Below, one piece after another: positions 1 to 11,625 of a DNA stretch of 64,000 nucleotides. Each line of letters begins with the position of its first letter. Positions within the stretch are counted from its first letter, which is position 1. The DNA comes from Torymus aiolomorphi. Lineage: Eukaryota > Arthropoda > Insecta > Hymenoptera > Torymidae. Under the pieces are notes generated by a model, which saw only the letters and a list, made by a program, of their open reading frames with translations, had not been told where the DNA came from and did not search any database. The position numbers were made by a program, and so were the translations under genes. The DNA lies in contig CM070873.1 in assembly GCA_036365515.1 (NCBI GenBank), positions 214,567,376-214,631,375 on the forward strand. Reading direction: 5' to 3'.

Positions 1-1834
1 ATGAAAAAGCTTGTTTTCTTTGTTTTCGCGATACTTTCAAGATCTAAAACCTTTTTTAAAAATTGGTTTATTTTCTTTTAGTTTTTGAAAGAGCTTTAAT
101 TTATACCTTCTCTTTTCAAAATTTGAATTATCTATAGCCTGTCAGTCAAGCTGTCCCTTGTTTAGGGGAAAAAATATTTTTCTCAAAAATGCGTTTTCTT
201 TGGCATACGATAGCGGAAGTAAAAATTAAGCGATATTTATTGAAATTTTGCACAAGCAATAGCTTTTCCAAATGCAGGAATCGAGTTATTTATATTATAT
301 ATAGTTAAATTAACAAAACAAGAAGTACTTATGGAAACAATGAGTACAAACTCGCCAACTCATTACATCGCGACAGCTTTAAAATAATTAACAGAACCAC
401 GTGATTACTGTCATGAGCGCGTCCTCCAAGAAAAAGTCCTGCAAGAAAATAAAAGGGAAAGTCGAGAAAGACTCATTCATAAAAAATGAATGTTTCTTCA
501 CGACATTTCGAGGGAAAGATTACATGTATATGCCCATCAGCGGCAGCTACATCGTTCTCCCTTGCTCTTTCACTGGACTTGGACGCTCACGCAGACGCGC
601 ATACGAGAGAAGGTACGAGCACAATCGAGAAACATTAATGCCACCCCGCAGATGTTGCGCCAATTACAAACCTCAGCCCACCAGCGGTACCTCGAAAGCC
701 ACAGAGGCGAGACTTAACCTCCGCTGTTGGAGCAGCCCGCCAAAGGAGGAGGTAGGAGCTTGGAATAAGTAATAGAGAGAGAGGGAAGGCCTGGCTGGTT
801 CTGATATTAGATTAGATTAAACTAACACAGGCTTGTACACTGTTTTTCAAATTTTCTGCCAAACACATGGTTAGGTGGAGATGTAGAAACAGTATTTCAT
901 TAGTAATATTTTTACGAAATTTTAAATATTATAACATGATACGCAAGAATAACAAAAGTTTGAGAGTAATAATGACTATATTATATAGCTTTCGCGAAAT
1001 TATATATCTCTTGTTGAAAAGTTTATTTGCATGGATGAAATTGATTAAAAATTTCAAATATCAAGTGTTAGCTTACGAATTGATATTCCATATTATATTA
1101 TTTTTGATGAAGTCGTTTTCATTTGCATGATTATGATAAAAGAGAAAATATCAATATGAAATTCTGGTATAAGTAGTGTTTATTCAACAAATGAAAAAAA
1201 CGCTGCTAATTCATTGGCACGTTGCTTCTTCAAACTAATGTATTGATTCCTTGTGTTAATTTTTAATGCCGATAATTGTCTCGCACCGAAATTTCGTCTA
1301 TGGATATCTGCAATAAAACTATTATCCAAAATATAATGGAGATGAATATATATTAATTATATGTAATTATCTAAATACATTAATGTCAAAACTTTTTTTC
1401 ACCGTCACATTTCTTTTTCAGTGAGAAATTAATTTGCAAAATAAATTTGTTTTGCCTTTTTTATTTTAGCAAAAAATAAAAATTCGAGTAAAAATTAGTT
1501 GCAAAATTATTATTAATAATTAGTTATAAATTTCTATATAATTTAGCAATATAATAAAAACTTCAATTACGATATCTCTTTATATTTTTGAGATACTCCA
1601 ATTATTGTGTATCAAAGAAAATCGATTTTTTTACAAATTACATTTTTCTCCGGAAAATAAAATCAGAAGAAAATTTAACAAGTTATTACTTCATACTATA
1701 CGGAAAAAAGTTTCGGACTGCAGCACTGTCAATAGATATAGAAGTAGTACCAAACGAGCGGGCTCCCACTATACCATGAATGAGAAAGCAACACTCCCAG
1801 TTTGGGAACGCTGCGGCTCCAAACCGGGATAACT
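1..1834. other. AT-rich stretch with no supported gene
   Basis: Mostly AT-rich DNA with scattered stop codons. A 123-codon open frame at 401-772 has no recognisable motif and is not called. Around 1190-1262 on the minus strand there is a degraded 3' end of the hairpin-ended repeat family described at 33276-34978: the near-palindrome around TTCATTGGCACG followed by a GCTTCTTC relative of the family's GCTTCCTC. The last bases (1835-1839, ACAGT) precede the insertion point of retrotransposon A. Confidence 0.5.
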
Positions 1835-2030
1835 ACAGTTGTTATATGTCTAATAATTATTTATTGTTAATTATTGTTACTAAAAGAACAATAAAAGCCG
1901 ATAAATGTAAAGACTCTCCGCGCAGTTGCGAAACTTGAAATTTCGCCGCTTCGCTGAGAGCCTAGTACCGCGCCGCCCGCTACGCGTCGCGCGCGGCGCT
2001 CTCCCCACTATCAAGCCGGCGCCCTCCGGC

Positions 2031-2137
2031 TATAAGTCAGGCTGCGTTCGGACGACCCGACAGCCTTTTTTTTCACCCGGACATCTTGTCTCGTGGATGG
2101 TTTCGGCATCTCGCTAAGCTTATCGGGTGACAATAAA
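2031..2137 (+). promoter_or_regulatory. Putative LTR promoter and polyadenylation signal
   Basis: TATAAG at 2031-2036 sits in a GC-rich context, and AATAAA follows at 2132-2137. This order and about 100-bp spacing suit a U3-R arrangement, with transcription starting about 25-30 bp after the TATA motif. The same motifs occur at matching places in the 3' LTR. The function is inferred from layout only. Confidence 0.4.
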
Positions 2138-2286
2138 AGATTCTTTCCCGATAAATAGCCAATTTAGTTATTTATTGGACCTACGAGATTTTATCTCGTT
2201 TTTTGAGGAGCCACTCCGGGCTCCATTATCCCTCCGCCTTCCTTTCCCTAATCCTTTCTCTCTCTCTCTCTCTCCCTCTCCTGCTC

Positions 2287-2679
2287 ATGACTGAGCCCAA
2301 GTACGAGCTCTCCGAGGCGGACTGGTGCGCTCTTACGGAGGCGAAGGGGTACGCCGCCTGGGTGACAGCGGAGCACCGGCGGAATCAGCGACGACACCGC
2401 ACCACGCAGACGGAGAAGGAGCAGCCCACCATCCACCCAGCAGCAGAGTCGACGGAGGCGGAGAGTCAGACCGACATTCAGTGTGCCGGCGAGTGGGAGG
2501 CTGCCACCAGAGTCGCCAAGCGGAACGCCGAGTTAAGCCGCAAAGCTGCCGCGGCGGCCAAGCGGTTCAACAGCGAGGAGGAGAATCCGCCCTGTACCCG
2601 GAAGCCGACCGCTCCGGCCAAGCCGGGGAAGACCGTGAGGATCCTCGGCGGTCTTCAACCTAAGCCGAAAGGCATATAA
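2287..2679 (+). CDS. Small open frame inside the LTR (131 codons), function unknown
   Basis: Starts with ATG at 2287 just after the CT run and ends with TAA at 2677-2679, wholly inside the 5' LTR. The predicted protein is highly charged, begins MTEPKYE, has no cysteine pattern, signal peptide or membrane segment, and ends in a Lys/Pro-rich tail. It would lie in the transcript leader upstream of gag. The 3' LTR copy (from 12949) differs by a 9-bp in-frame gap near its start and is then split by the TTAA-site element at 13191. An in-frame length change between LTRs fits, but does not prove, past coding constraint. It may be a leader peptide, an accessory protein or chance in GC-rich DNA. Confidence 0.35.
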   Translation: MTEPKYELSEADWCALTEAKGYAAWVTAEHRRNQRRHRTTQTEKEQPTIHPAAESTEAESQTDIQCAGEWEAATRVAKRNAELSRKAAAAAKRFNSEEENPPCTRKPTAPAKPGKTVRILGGLQPKPKGI

Positions 2680-2898
2680 ACCTCCGGGTTATTTTTTAGG
2701 CCGATCTTTTCAATAAGATCGGCCGCGCAAAGAAACTCAAACACAAATAGCGAGCTGGTCTCGCTCGTGCCCGAGTTCGGTGTGGAGGTTAGTGCTGTGT
2801 CCTCTCCACACCCAACGTAGAAGCCAGGAGCACCGCGACCATCACTCATCGTTGGGTTGTCCCTCTCCTCCAGTCGAACGAGATTGGCTGACATCAAT

Positions 2899-2916
2899 TG
2901 GCGGCCCAACGTGGGG
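2899..2916 (+). other. Putative primer-binding site of retrotransposon A
   Basis: Two bases after the 5' LTR end the sequence reads TGGCGGCCCAACGTGGGG. A TGG start directly downstream of the LTR is the expected complement of a tRNA 3' CCA end. The tRNA species is not assigned. Confidence 0.65.
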
Positions 2917-2966
2917 CCCGCGATTTCTGTTGGACCAGAAGGAACCCACCAGCCGGAGCTACACGG

Positions 2967-4247
2967 ATGCCAGTCCAACACTCACCTCCACGGAGGCCAG
3001 CTACCCGGTCGCAATCAACTTCATCTCTACTTCTGGGAGTAGGAAAACACCCAGTGGCGCCCACATCCCCGAAAAAGGGCAGAAAGCGGCGATCCCGACC
3101 AGTGTCTAAATTCACTCCTGTCATACACACGCCTCCACCGGAGCCCGAGCGAAATTTCGACGAGCAACTACCGCCGAATCCAGAGCAGCACCTTCGTCAC
3201 CAACCACCCGCTGTCAGAATGGACGGACAGGACCAAAACAACGCTGTAGGAGCCAACAACGCCCGCGCCAACGATGGAAATATTCCCAACATCGATGGCG
3301 ACAATCAAATCGACGGAGCCAACGCCTTAGCCAACAACGATAACGCAGAAATCCGCGTGCCAGCCGATGCTCACGCCCCGAATGAAGTCCAAGGCTTGAA
3401 CAATCCTCAAGGAATGCCACCTGCGCTCCGGAATTGGGAAGCATTCTGCCACGCTCTGTATGGGTATCGTCCAACGCTACCCGAATTTCACGGACGCGTT
3501 CACGAGGATCCGGCTCGCTATTTACAACGTTGTGAGGAATACATCACTGCGTTCCAGCTACCCCTGTCACAGAAGACAAAGGTGATCGAGAAGGGACTTC
3601 GAGGCGATGCAGAAAAATGGTGGCAGACCTACAAGGCGCTGGATTTCGAATGGCCACGATTCCGAGAGCTGCTCACCGACCGTTTCAACAGCCGAACAGT
3701 TAAGAGCGAACTAACGACCTCGTTGTACTCAAAGAAGCAGGGAGAGAAGGAGAGCGTCGGAGCCTTTCTTCAGGAGAAATACCTGCTCTTTCAACGGGTG
3801 TAGCCTAATGAGCCAGAGGAGCAGAAGGTGCAGCTACTACTCAACTTAATCAAGCCCTCGTTACAGAAGGCTCTTCGCCCAATGAACATCAATGACTTTG
3901 CTAGCCTGACGACTAAGGCGTTACAAGCAGAGAAGGACGACAACGACGAGCAACAGAGCAAGGCTCCAAAAGCGATTCCGACGAGCAGGGACGAAAGATC
4001 GAGCGGTAGCGGCAAACCGAGCAACGGAAAACCAGCAGCCTCTATTAATGAGCCATATCTACCAAAGTGTTGGCATTGTCCAGGCCAACACTACAACCGA
4101 GACTGCGAGGTTTATAAGGCACAACAGAAAGGGAGATCGGAAAACTGGCGTCAGGCGTCGGGAGCACCGGCCACCGGCGCCGCCAACAGCAACGAGGGCC
4201 GGAGATCTGCAACACCTACGGTGCCTCTTCCAGACTCCCACAAATAA
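2967..4247 (+). pseudogene. gag of retrotransposon A (one internal stop)
   Basis: Encodes the nucleocapsid/capsid polyprotein that packages element RNA in the cytoplasm. The frame is open from the primer-binding site; the first ATG is at 2967. The N-terminal third is Pro/Asn/Ala-rich and disordered-looking. A retrotransposon Gag core lies around 3460-3790, with PEFHGRVHEDPARYL, then AEKWW, then WPRFRELLTDRF. After it come an Arg/Ser-rich linker and a zinc knuckle, CWHCPGQHYNRDC (C-X2-C-X4-H-X4-C), near 4069-4107. An in-frame TAG at 3801-3803 interrupts the product just after the Gag core, and the frame resumes beyond it. It ends with TAA at 4245-4247, two bases before pol in a different frame, so pol would need frameshifting in an intact relative. 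Confidence 0.85.
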
Positions 4248-4249
4248 AG

Positions 4250-7200
4250 GTGTTCATCGACGAACGAGAGGTTGTCGCACTGGTGGATCCAGCCGCTACA
4301 GCCAATCTAATCCATCCATCCTACCTGTCCGAGAATCAACGTGTCCGGCCCCACAGCGAGAAACTAAATCTAGCAGCGGAGGGAGCGCAGCTTTCAATCT
4401 CAGGGGAAACTCGTCTTCGGTTCTCCATCCAAGGAAGAGATTTTGAGGCTCAACTACTCATCGCCCCCCAGATTCGTCAATCACTGATCCTCGGTCTTCC
4501 ATGGTTGGAAGAAGAACAAGGCATCTTGGACCTCACCCGCAACGTGCTCTACCTTGGTCAGAAAAATCGAGTGACAGTCCCGTTAATCCGAGTTCCGCAA
4601 CGACAAGCGAAAACCCCTACGATTGACGAAGGACTAATCAAACACGGGTTAACAGGTCATCATTTGGGGGCTCTGCTCAAGTTTCTTCGCCAACATGTGG
4701 AAGTTTTCGTTCCGCTGTGCCAGGGACTACCTCAGACGCGCACCGTACGTCATGAAATCCGAATCACGTCGGAGCAGCCGTTTCGCTTACCTTTTTATCG
4801 ATATTCCGATCAAAAGAGAGCCCTCATCGAAGAGCAAATTCAGGAGATGCTGGCTGATGGAATCACGGAACCGAGTTCATCGCCATACAGCTCTCCCGTC
4901 GTCCTCGCGAAGAAGAAAAATGGCCGATCGTGTTTCTGTGTGGACTATCAAAAATTGAACAGCATCACGGAGGATTACCCCCAGCCGATTCCGAACATAC
5001 CAGACGCACTCAAGGACTTGGGGAATGCCAAAGTCTTCTCAACACTCGATTTAAAGAGCGGCTACTGGCAAATCCCTATGGAACCTGCATCAAAGAAGTA
5101 CACAGCCTTCGCTACGCCATCAGGGGGATCTTACCAGTTCCGAGTGATGCCGTTTGGACTGAAAGGAGCTCCTGGAACGTTCCAACGTCTAATGAGCCAA
5201 GAAGTTCTCACCGGCTACATTGGAAAGTTCTCCATCGTCTACCTAGACGACATCATCATCTACTCCCAGAACATCGAAGAGCATCTTCATCATCTTGCGC
5301 TCGTCCTAGAACGCTTACACATCCATAACTTGACAGCGTCTCTAGAAAAATGTCAATTCGGGATGGAACGCTTGGAGTACCTGGGGCATATTGTCGCCAC
5401 CGACGGCAACGAGGCAAATCCAGAGTACGTCCAGGCAATCATCGAGGCTCCGGCGCCAAAGACGAAGAGACAACTGCAGTCCTTCCTTGGAACGTGCAAC
5501 TGGCTGCGGGAGTACATACCTCACTACTCTGAGATCACCGCACCATTGAGTGAACTCACCGTGAAGAAGTCCGGGTTTCGCTGGAATGCAGAGGCTCAGA
5601 AGGCGTTCGAAAGGCTGAAGGAAGCTTTTAATCAACCTCTGAAGCTCTCTCGCCCCGATCCAAACCTGTCGTACGTTCTTCACACCGATGCCTGCGCTAC
5701 CGGGATGGGCGCAGCCCTATATCAACCTCGAACGGATGGAGGGAAGAATATCATCAGCTACTCCAGTGCAAAATTCAAGCTTGCCGAAACGCGCTACCAC
5801 AGCAACGAGTAGGAGTGTCTAGCTGTCGTTTGGGCAGTGAAGAAGTACCGTCACCTTCTGGAAGATCGTCCGTTCACGCTCAAAACAGACAACAAGGGGT
5901 TGACGTGGCTACACCGATTCAAGGAGACGAGGGACAAGTTAAAGCGCTGGGCCTTCTCCAGGAATTCAACATGAAAATCGAGCACTGCCCGGGAAAGGAG
6001 AATCAATTGGCCGACCTTCTCTCTCGCAACCCGGTGGAAGAAGTCACGGAAGAGTTGGACGACCAGGAGCGACTTCTCCCGCCAACCAATGACGAAGTAG
6101 TGCGATCACCGGAAAAGGAGCTCGATACAGGCCTTTACGTCATCGAATCACGCACCTTGGTGGAGGAGATAAGAGACGCTCAATAGGCCGACCCTTATCA
6201 CAGTCGAATCGCAAGGCGTTACATGTATGTCATCCGGCAGAGCAGCCTCACGGAGGAGGAGCAACGTTTCGTTGACTACTACGGTCCAGTCGGTCAGAAA
6301 CGCGACGATCCAGACGGACCATATAAAATCTTGGTTCCACAAGCAGCAGTCGCCAGAGTTCTATACGATTACCACGATTCTGAATACGCGGGACATCCCG
6401 GAGCTGAGGAGACTCTCCGGGCGATTTTGGAGTTCCATCGCTGGCCAAAGATGCGCGAGGAGGTTCGCGACTACGTACGACACTGCTTTCTATGCGCCTG
6501 CTGTAAAAACTCAAATACAGCAACCGCCACAACGTTACGTCCGCATTGACCAAAGAAACCATGGGACACAGTCTCTGTTGACTTGATGGGTCCATATCCA
6601 CGCTCCTCAAAGGGGCGACGATTCATCCTCGTGGCAACGGATATATTTAGCCGATGGGTAGAGGCATTCCCTATTGGTTCTTCCGATGCATCCCGTGTGA
6701 TCCGAATAATGCAAGAAGAAGTCTTCTCACGTTGGGGATATCCACGAGCGATTCTCTCCGACAATGGTCCCCAATTCATCAGCAAGGCTTGGAAGGAGGC
6801 ATGTGAGCGCTGGAAAACGCAGCACTGGACAACGGCGATCTATCATCCAAGGGCGAACCCCGCGGAAAGACGTAATCAAGAAATCAAGAAGGGCCTGCGC
6901 TTACATCTTCACGATGTGGACCACAAGAAATGGGACCTCCACCTCCCAAATATCCTGTACCAGCTGCGCAGCTGTCGAAACGCTGCCACTGGCTATACAC
7001 CGGCGCAGCTGCTTTTGGGGCATACCTCGAACGACCCGGAAATTGGCAGTTGGATTGGCCACAGGATCCAAGCAAACCTTGGGAACAGCGCGTTACTCAA
7101 GCTACTTCTAACCAATCCGAATATCAAAAGAAATACGCTAAAGTCGAATCTCCGACGTCATATGTTCCTGGTATAAACGTGTATATAAAAACACATCCAT

Positions 7201-7877
7201 TGTCTAAAGGGCAAGAACGTCACGCCGGATTCATGGCCCGATGGGACGAGCCCTACCGCATCCAACAACGTGTCAGTACCGACATCTACCTCGTAGACCA
7301 AGGGAGGTCTTTGGTAAAGGTGCACGCATCCCAGATGAAACCGTGCCACCAACCAGATGAATGCCAGGAGGGCGCTAGACTAAACAATAGCTACGAGTCA
7401 ACGTACAATCACATCAGTGGTGGCCAGGAGGCCGCCGCTTCCCCCAGCGACTCAGCAGTTGCTCCCATCTACACCAGTGGTGGCCAGGAGGCCACCACTC
7501 CCACAAGCGACGCAGCAGTCGCTCCCATCCTCACTAGTGGTAGCCAGGAGGCTGCCGCTCCCACCAACGATTTAACTGTCGTTCCCATCCACACCAGTGG
7601 TGGCCAGGAGGCCGGCGCTTCCATCAGCGACTTAACAGTCGCCCCCATCTACACCAGTGGTGGCCAGGAGGCCGCCGCCTCACCCAGCAGCTCTACAGCT
7701 ACCCCTCTCGACAGTAGTGCTGTCGAATCAACCTTTTGCGGTGGACGGACCACCGTTACTCAGCGCAGTCTGGGGACTGCCAAGTCGAAACGCGGTCGAA
7801 GAACCGCCCGACGCAGCAACGAGGTTCCTGCAACGAACTTCACACACCGCTACGAGCTACGCGAAAGAAAGAAGTGA
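4250..7877 (+). pseudogene. pol of retrotransposon A (protease, RT, RNase H, integrase; broken)
   Basis: Would copy the element RNA into DNA and insert it. Visible in order: a protease-like start VALVDPAATANLIHP (the usual Asp-Ser/Thr-Gly site reads DPA) ending near ILGLPWLEE; RT with VVLAKKKNG, LDLKSGYWQI and the YLDD core near 5240; RNase H from HTDACATGMGAAL near 5680; an HHCC zinc region near 6370-6510; and an integrase core with VDLMGPYP, ILSDNGPQF and a Glu in PAERRNQE. Lesions are TAG at 5810-5812, a frame change near 5945, TAG at 6184-6186, TGA at 6547-6549, and a frame change near 7100-7170. The last segment runs to TGA at 7875-7877. Confidence 0.88.
7411..7710 (+). repeat. Five 60-bp coding tandem repeats at the end of pol A
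   Basis: Units start with a CAGTGGTGGCCAGGAGG-like sequence at 60-bp spacing (about 7411, 7471, 7531, 7591, 7651). Each encodes about 20 residues of the form TSGGQEA followed by an Ala/Pro/Ser-rich stretch and VAPI. The period keeps the frame. The repeats lie after the integrase core, in a low-complexity tail of unknown role. Confidence 0.85.
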
Positions 7878-8095
7878 AGTGATAAACATTGCGATTCAAG
7901 TGAAATAAAAAAAAAAAACTAGCAGAAGTGAATCTTGATCTCGAAAAATAGACTTTGCGATTCTAGCAACTACACTTGCGAACTTGCGTATACACCTGCG
8001 GCTGTTATTTGCGAGTACACTTGCGATTATAATTTTGCGAACTCGTGCGATATTGCGTTCATTACTCTTACGTTTCTTTGCGGCGATACACATTT
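7878..8095 (+). other. 3' noncoding region of retrotransposon A, left part
   Basis: After the pol stop there is an A-rich run, then GCGA-rich sequence related to an 84-bp unit (motifs CGATTATAATTTTGCGAACTC and TTTCTTTGCGGCGATACAC, the first shortened here to its central part). The unit is repeated on the far side of the inserted DNA transposon at 12154-12350. The last four bases, ATTT, are the transposon's target duplication. Confidence 0.7.
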
Positions 8096-8555
8096 GAGGC
8101 GTTCCTCAACTCTCCCAGCGCGGCGCGCTAGCGTCAAATCATGCTATTTTCAGGTCGTGTTTACGATATCAATATGCATTTCAAAAAATTATGTGATAAG
8201 CGTTTCCGACGTATTTTTTCCTCAGCTTTCCAATGGCGTAGGTGGTTTTTCCGAAATTTTCCATTTTCCCCCCCAACAAGTATAAAACATACTATATCTC
8301 GAAAAGTATATTTTTAATATTTTTTTTACCCCCTAGATCGAAAGCTGAGCATTTTTTACGTCGGAAAGGATTTTTTTCAGAATTTGCTCGAATGTTTTCT
8401 TAGAGAAACAGAACGCGAAAGAGTAGACGCAGCGTCTCCTTCGCGCGCGGTTTTCGGCGCGCTGTACACCGCGTGGACTAGATGCATTTCGCTCTCTAAC
8501 AACCACTTAAAATTTTGATTTCCTTAATAATAGCAACAATAAACTAGTATTTATA

Positions 8556-10422
8556 TTAATAATTCTTTTTTTTTAAAGTAGATAATTTTATTTTGTTTTG
8601 TTTTACGGGTTTTTTAGGGAAGATTTGATATTCTGAACTCATTGACGTCTTTTTTAGTATTAATGTTGTTTTATTCATTGGAATAACGGCATGGTACTGT
8701 AAAGTTCCCGATATAGATTTAATTTTACTTAACCTTGATTTTAGTTTCAAAACGGCTTTTTCATAGGTCTCTTTAGTGCTGTAAAAAACTTTAGTTTCTT
8801 TGCAATTACGTAAAGCCCAGTTGTAAAGGTCTTCTGGTGTTAAAATATGATTACTCGAAGAGAGTTGAAGACTTGCTCTTTTCGCCCCTCTTTTCAAATT
8901 TTATGCCATCGCACGCACCTTTACTGTGCGCTGTTGCATGAAAATGCCATTCAGCAGGGACTCCAAAATCTTTTTGATGAAACAGAAGATTTTGGAAGGT
9001 AGACTTGTTCTTAAAATGCTGACCTGCTCCATCAGTTAAGTAATAAATTTTCTTGACTATGAAATTACTTTTTAAATACGATATTATAATTTTTTGATAT
9101 TCATAAACAGCAACAGTGTCGTGATTTAGATTATCAGAAATTATAGCAATGCTTATATGTTTAAGATCTTGATTTTCGTTATAATATACCACTGTTGTAA
9201 AAACTGTTGCTTGATTATTGTTCCAGTGGAACGATTGTGTTGAATTTTGCACTATAAAAGCATAGTTTTCTGCAAAATCACAACAAACAAGGAATTCTCC
9301 TTTTTGAAGGTTTTTTTTCAAATCGCTTAAGAAAAGATATTGTTCTCTCGCAAAGAAGTCATGAGTTTTAAATTTTATTAATTTTTCTCCCAGTATGTTC
9401 ATGAATTCATAAACATTTACAGTTGTAGATACTATTGTGCAACGATCTGTCTGAAGCCATGACTCATACTGTATTTGAAAAATATCATTTCTCTCAAAAC
9501 ATTCAAGCAAATGTTTCCGTAATACAGGCATATTGGGGCAATCTAAACAGTCTCCCAAGTAACATTTCGAACTAGCATTACTACATACGATTGCTTGGAT
9601 GCAATCGTGGTAGTTTTTAAGAAATAGTCGAGTATCTTCAGTTAAACTCTGTAAATTAATAGCATTTAACATCAGCTTGATATTTTCGTGGTGTACACAT
9701 ACGCATACATTATGCGTACCACTGCTTCCCGCTAGAACACAATGCGGCGGCCTCAATTGAGTAAATTTAGTGAAGCCAATATTAACAGATTCATGCTCTT
9801 TTTTAAATAAATAATAAATTTCACGTAAATTACCAAGTAGTAACCTTTTCTGTACATGTTCTCTTTTACCATTATCCTGCTTAACAGATATACAATCTTT
9901 TAATCCGGGCATTACACGACTAATATCGTCCCTCTCATAAAAACGTTTAACTGAATCTACACTTTCAACTGGAAATATTTTGCCCCTTTTCTTTTCAGGT
10001 TTTGAAAAAATTCCACTTTCAGTTACTAACTTTTTCGCTTCTCGAGCTTCCCACTCAGTACAACCGAACTCTCTGATTAAGTCTCTGCGAGACCAAAAAT
10101 TAGGAGCAAGCGTGAGTAGCTGAATTTTATCTTCCTTACCCGGTGATTATAAAAATTTTTTTTTTAATTGGTTGAGAACTGCCACGCCTGCTTTATGATA
10201 TTCATCAGTACATTCAATTTTAGCTTTTTTGGCATCGCATGAAGGTAAATCTAACTTATGTTTATAAAGTTGACGTTGACAGTTGGAACAAATTTTCGCG
10301 TTTTCTGGTACGAGGGGATACGCACTCCTAAATATTGAAGGAAAATTCGACAAATTTTTACGCACAGAGTGATTAATTTTATTAAAAGGATTTATGCATT
10401 TCAGCTTCAAAGCTGGATCCAT
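8556..10422 (-). pseudogene. Transposase-like protein of the 8096-12149 element (one stop, one frameshift)
   Basis: Reading from ATG at 10422, the frame is open to TAA at 10147-10149, then stays open in the same frame to 8851 except for that single stop. A frame change near 8890 leads into the last segment, ending at 8556. The N-terminal part has a Cys pair (CSNCQ) in a zinc-finger-like setting. The central part has an acidic motif CCDFAENYAF, then SDNLNHD, then LTDGAGQHFKNK, then WHFHATAHSKGACDG. Spaced Asp residues in this order suggest a DDE/D-type nuclease core. Similar sequences occur widely in animal genomes as transposon proteins, but the superfamily is not fixed here. Position inside matched inverted repeats supports the transposase role. 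Confidence 0.75.
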
Positions 10423-10690
10423 TTCAGTAGCGAGAAAATAAATGCAATAAATAAACCAAAAATAAAGTATAATTTAATCAGCAAACACACGAAGAACACA
10501 AATATAACGGAAACAGCGTTAAAATTCTTAAACAATTTCAAGGATAACAAAGATCGAAAATTCATCAGACTTATATAATTGGATACAACAAATTACTCTC
10601 GGGCAAAAATTTTCTATACGCAAGCCACCTATCGGGTAAAAAGTAAGTGAGAAGCGTTGCGTCTGCTATTTCAAATTGATTGTAATGTTT

Positions 10691-11625
10691 TTGCTTCCTC
10701 AAAGAGGAAGCTTTGTAACGGTGAAAAAAATTTTCGAAAAAAAAGTCTTCAAAAAGATGTTTTATGGTGGTATATGTGTATATTATTTGATTTTGATGAT
10801 TTTTGATTTCGTGGATGTATGTATGTGTGTGTGTGTGCGTGTGTGTGTGTGTATATTTCAACTCTTAATATCTCCGAAACTAATCAACCGATTTTCGTCG
10901 GGTAAAGCTTATCCGCTTCGTCTTGCGGCAAAAGGAAAGTACCCTGATGGATTTGGGATTTTATTGATTTTCTTTTGTTTTATAACCAAAAAACGCTTTT
11001 GAATTTTTAGTTTTTTTTATTTTTTCGTATCTTATAGTAATTATTACATAAAATAATATACTTCTCTTAAAAGGTATTCAAATTACCTACATTTTCTTTT
11101 TTTAAAATTTAAAATTTAAAATATCTTCACTCTGTCATTTGTTATTAATGAAAACTTTTTTATATTTAAAAAATTAATATCTCAAAAATAATTTATTTAT
11201 CGACTTGAAATTTTAACTGTTACTTATTACACTTGTTGGTGGCAATATTGTGTTGCAATTTTAAGTGATTATCTATATGAATATATATTATACATTTATT
11301 TTCGAGAACTATCATTTTAATATTTTTATATAATGTAGTAAATTAAAATATCAAAACGTATTAATAGTGCCATTTTTAGCCCCTTCTTTTATCTCTTTTT
11401 AATTTCAATTTTTTTTAAACTTGGTGGTCTGTCAAAGCTTTTTTAAAATAGGTACGTAATATACTATTTTGCAAGAAACTGGTATAAGACGTATCGGTTC
11501 AAAGTATTATTGAAATTCTTTAGCATTCCTTTTTATGAAAAATGTATTTTCAGAATTTCAATTTTTAATTAGGAAACGATGAATTAGTTTGAGGAAGCTA
11601 AGTGCCAAAGAATTGGCAGCGGTTT
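10691..11625 (+). mobile_element. Hairpin-ended repeat, divergent copy (Helentron/HINE-like)
   Basis: Begins TTGCTTCCTCAAAGAGGAAGC, a hairpin, and contains a TG-rich microsatellite at about 10816-10852. It ends GAGGAAGCTAAGTGCCAAAG followed by AATTGGCAGCGG, a second hairpin plus a T run. The same left and right ends bound the copies at 33276-34978 and 46704-48105, although the interior here is a different subtype. It lies wholly inside the 8096-12149 transposon, so it is the third insertion layer. Confidence 0.7.

Larger units (their letters stand above)
1840..2896 (+). repeat. 5' LTR of retrotransposon A
   Basis: 1057 bp, matching 12425-14131 almost throughout. Differences seen by eye include a much shorter CT run (about 2258-2276), absence of a short CG-rich segment present near 12530-12550 in the 3' copy, a 9-bp in-frame difference near 2307, and scattered substitutions. 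It contains a promoter-like TATAAG and AATAAA signals, and an open frame at 2287-2679. Confidence 0.92.

Noticed and set aside
401..772. 123-codon open frame near the left edge
   Set aside because: No domain, no codon or composition change supporting coding, and overlapping alternative frames; could not be defended.
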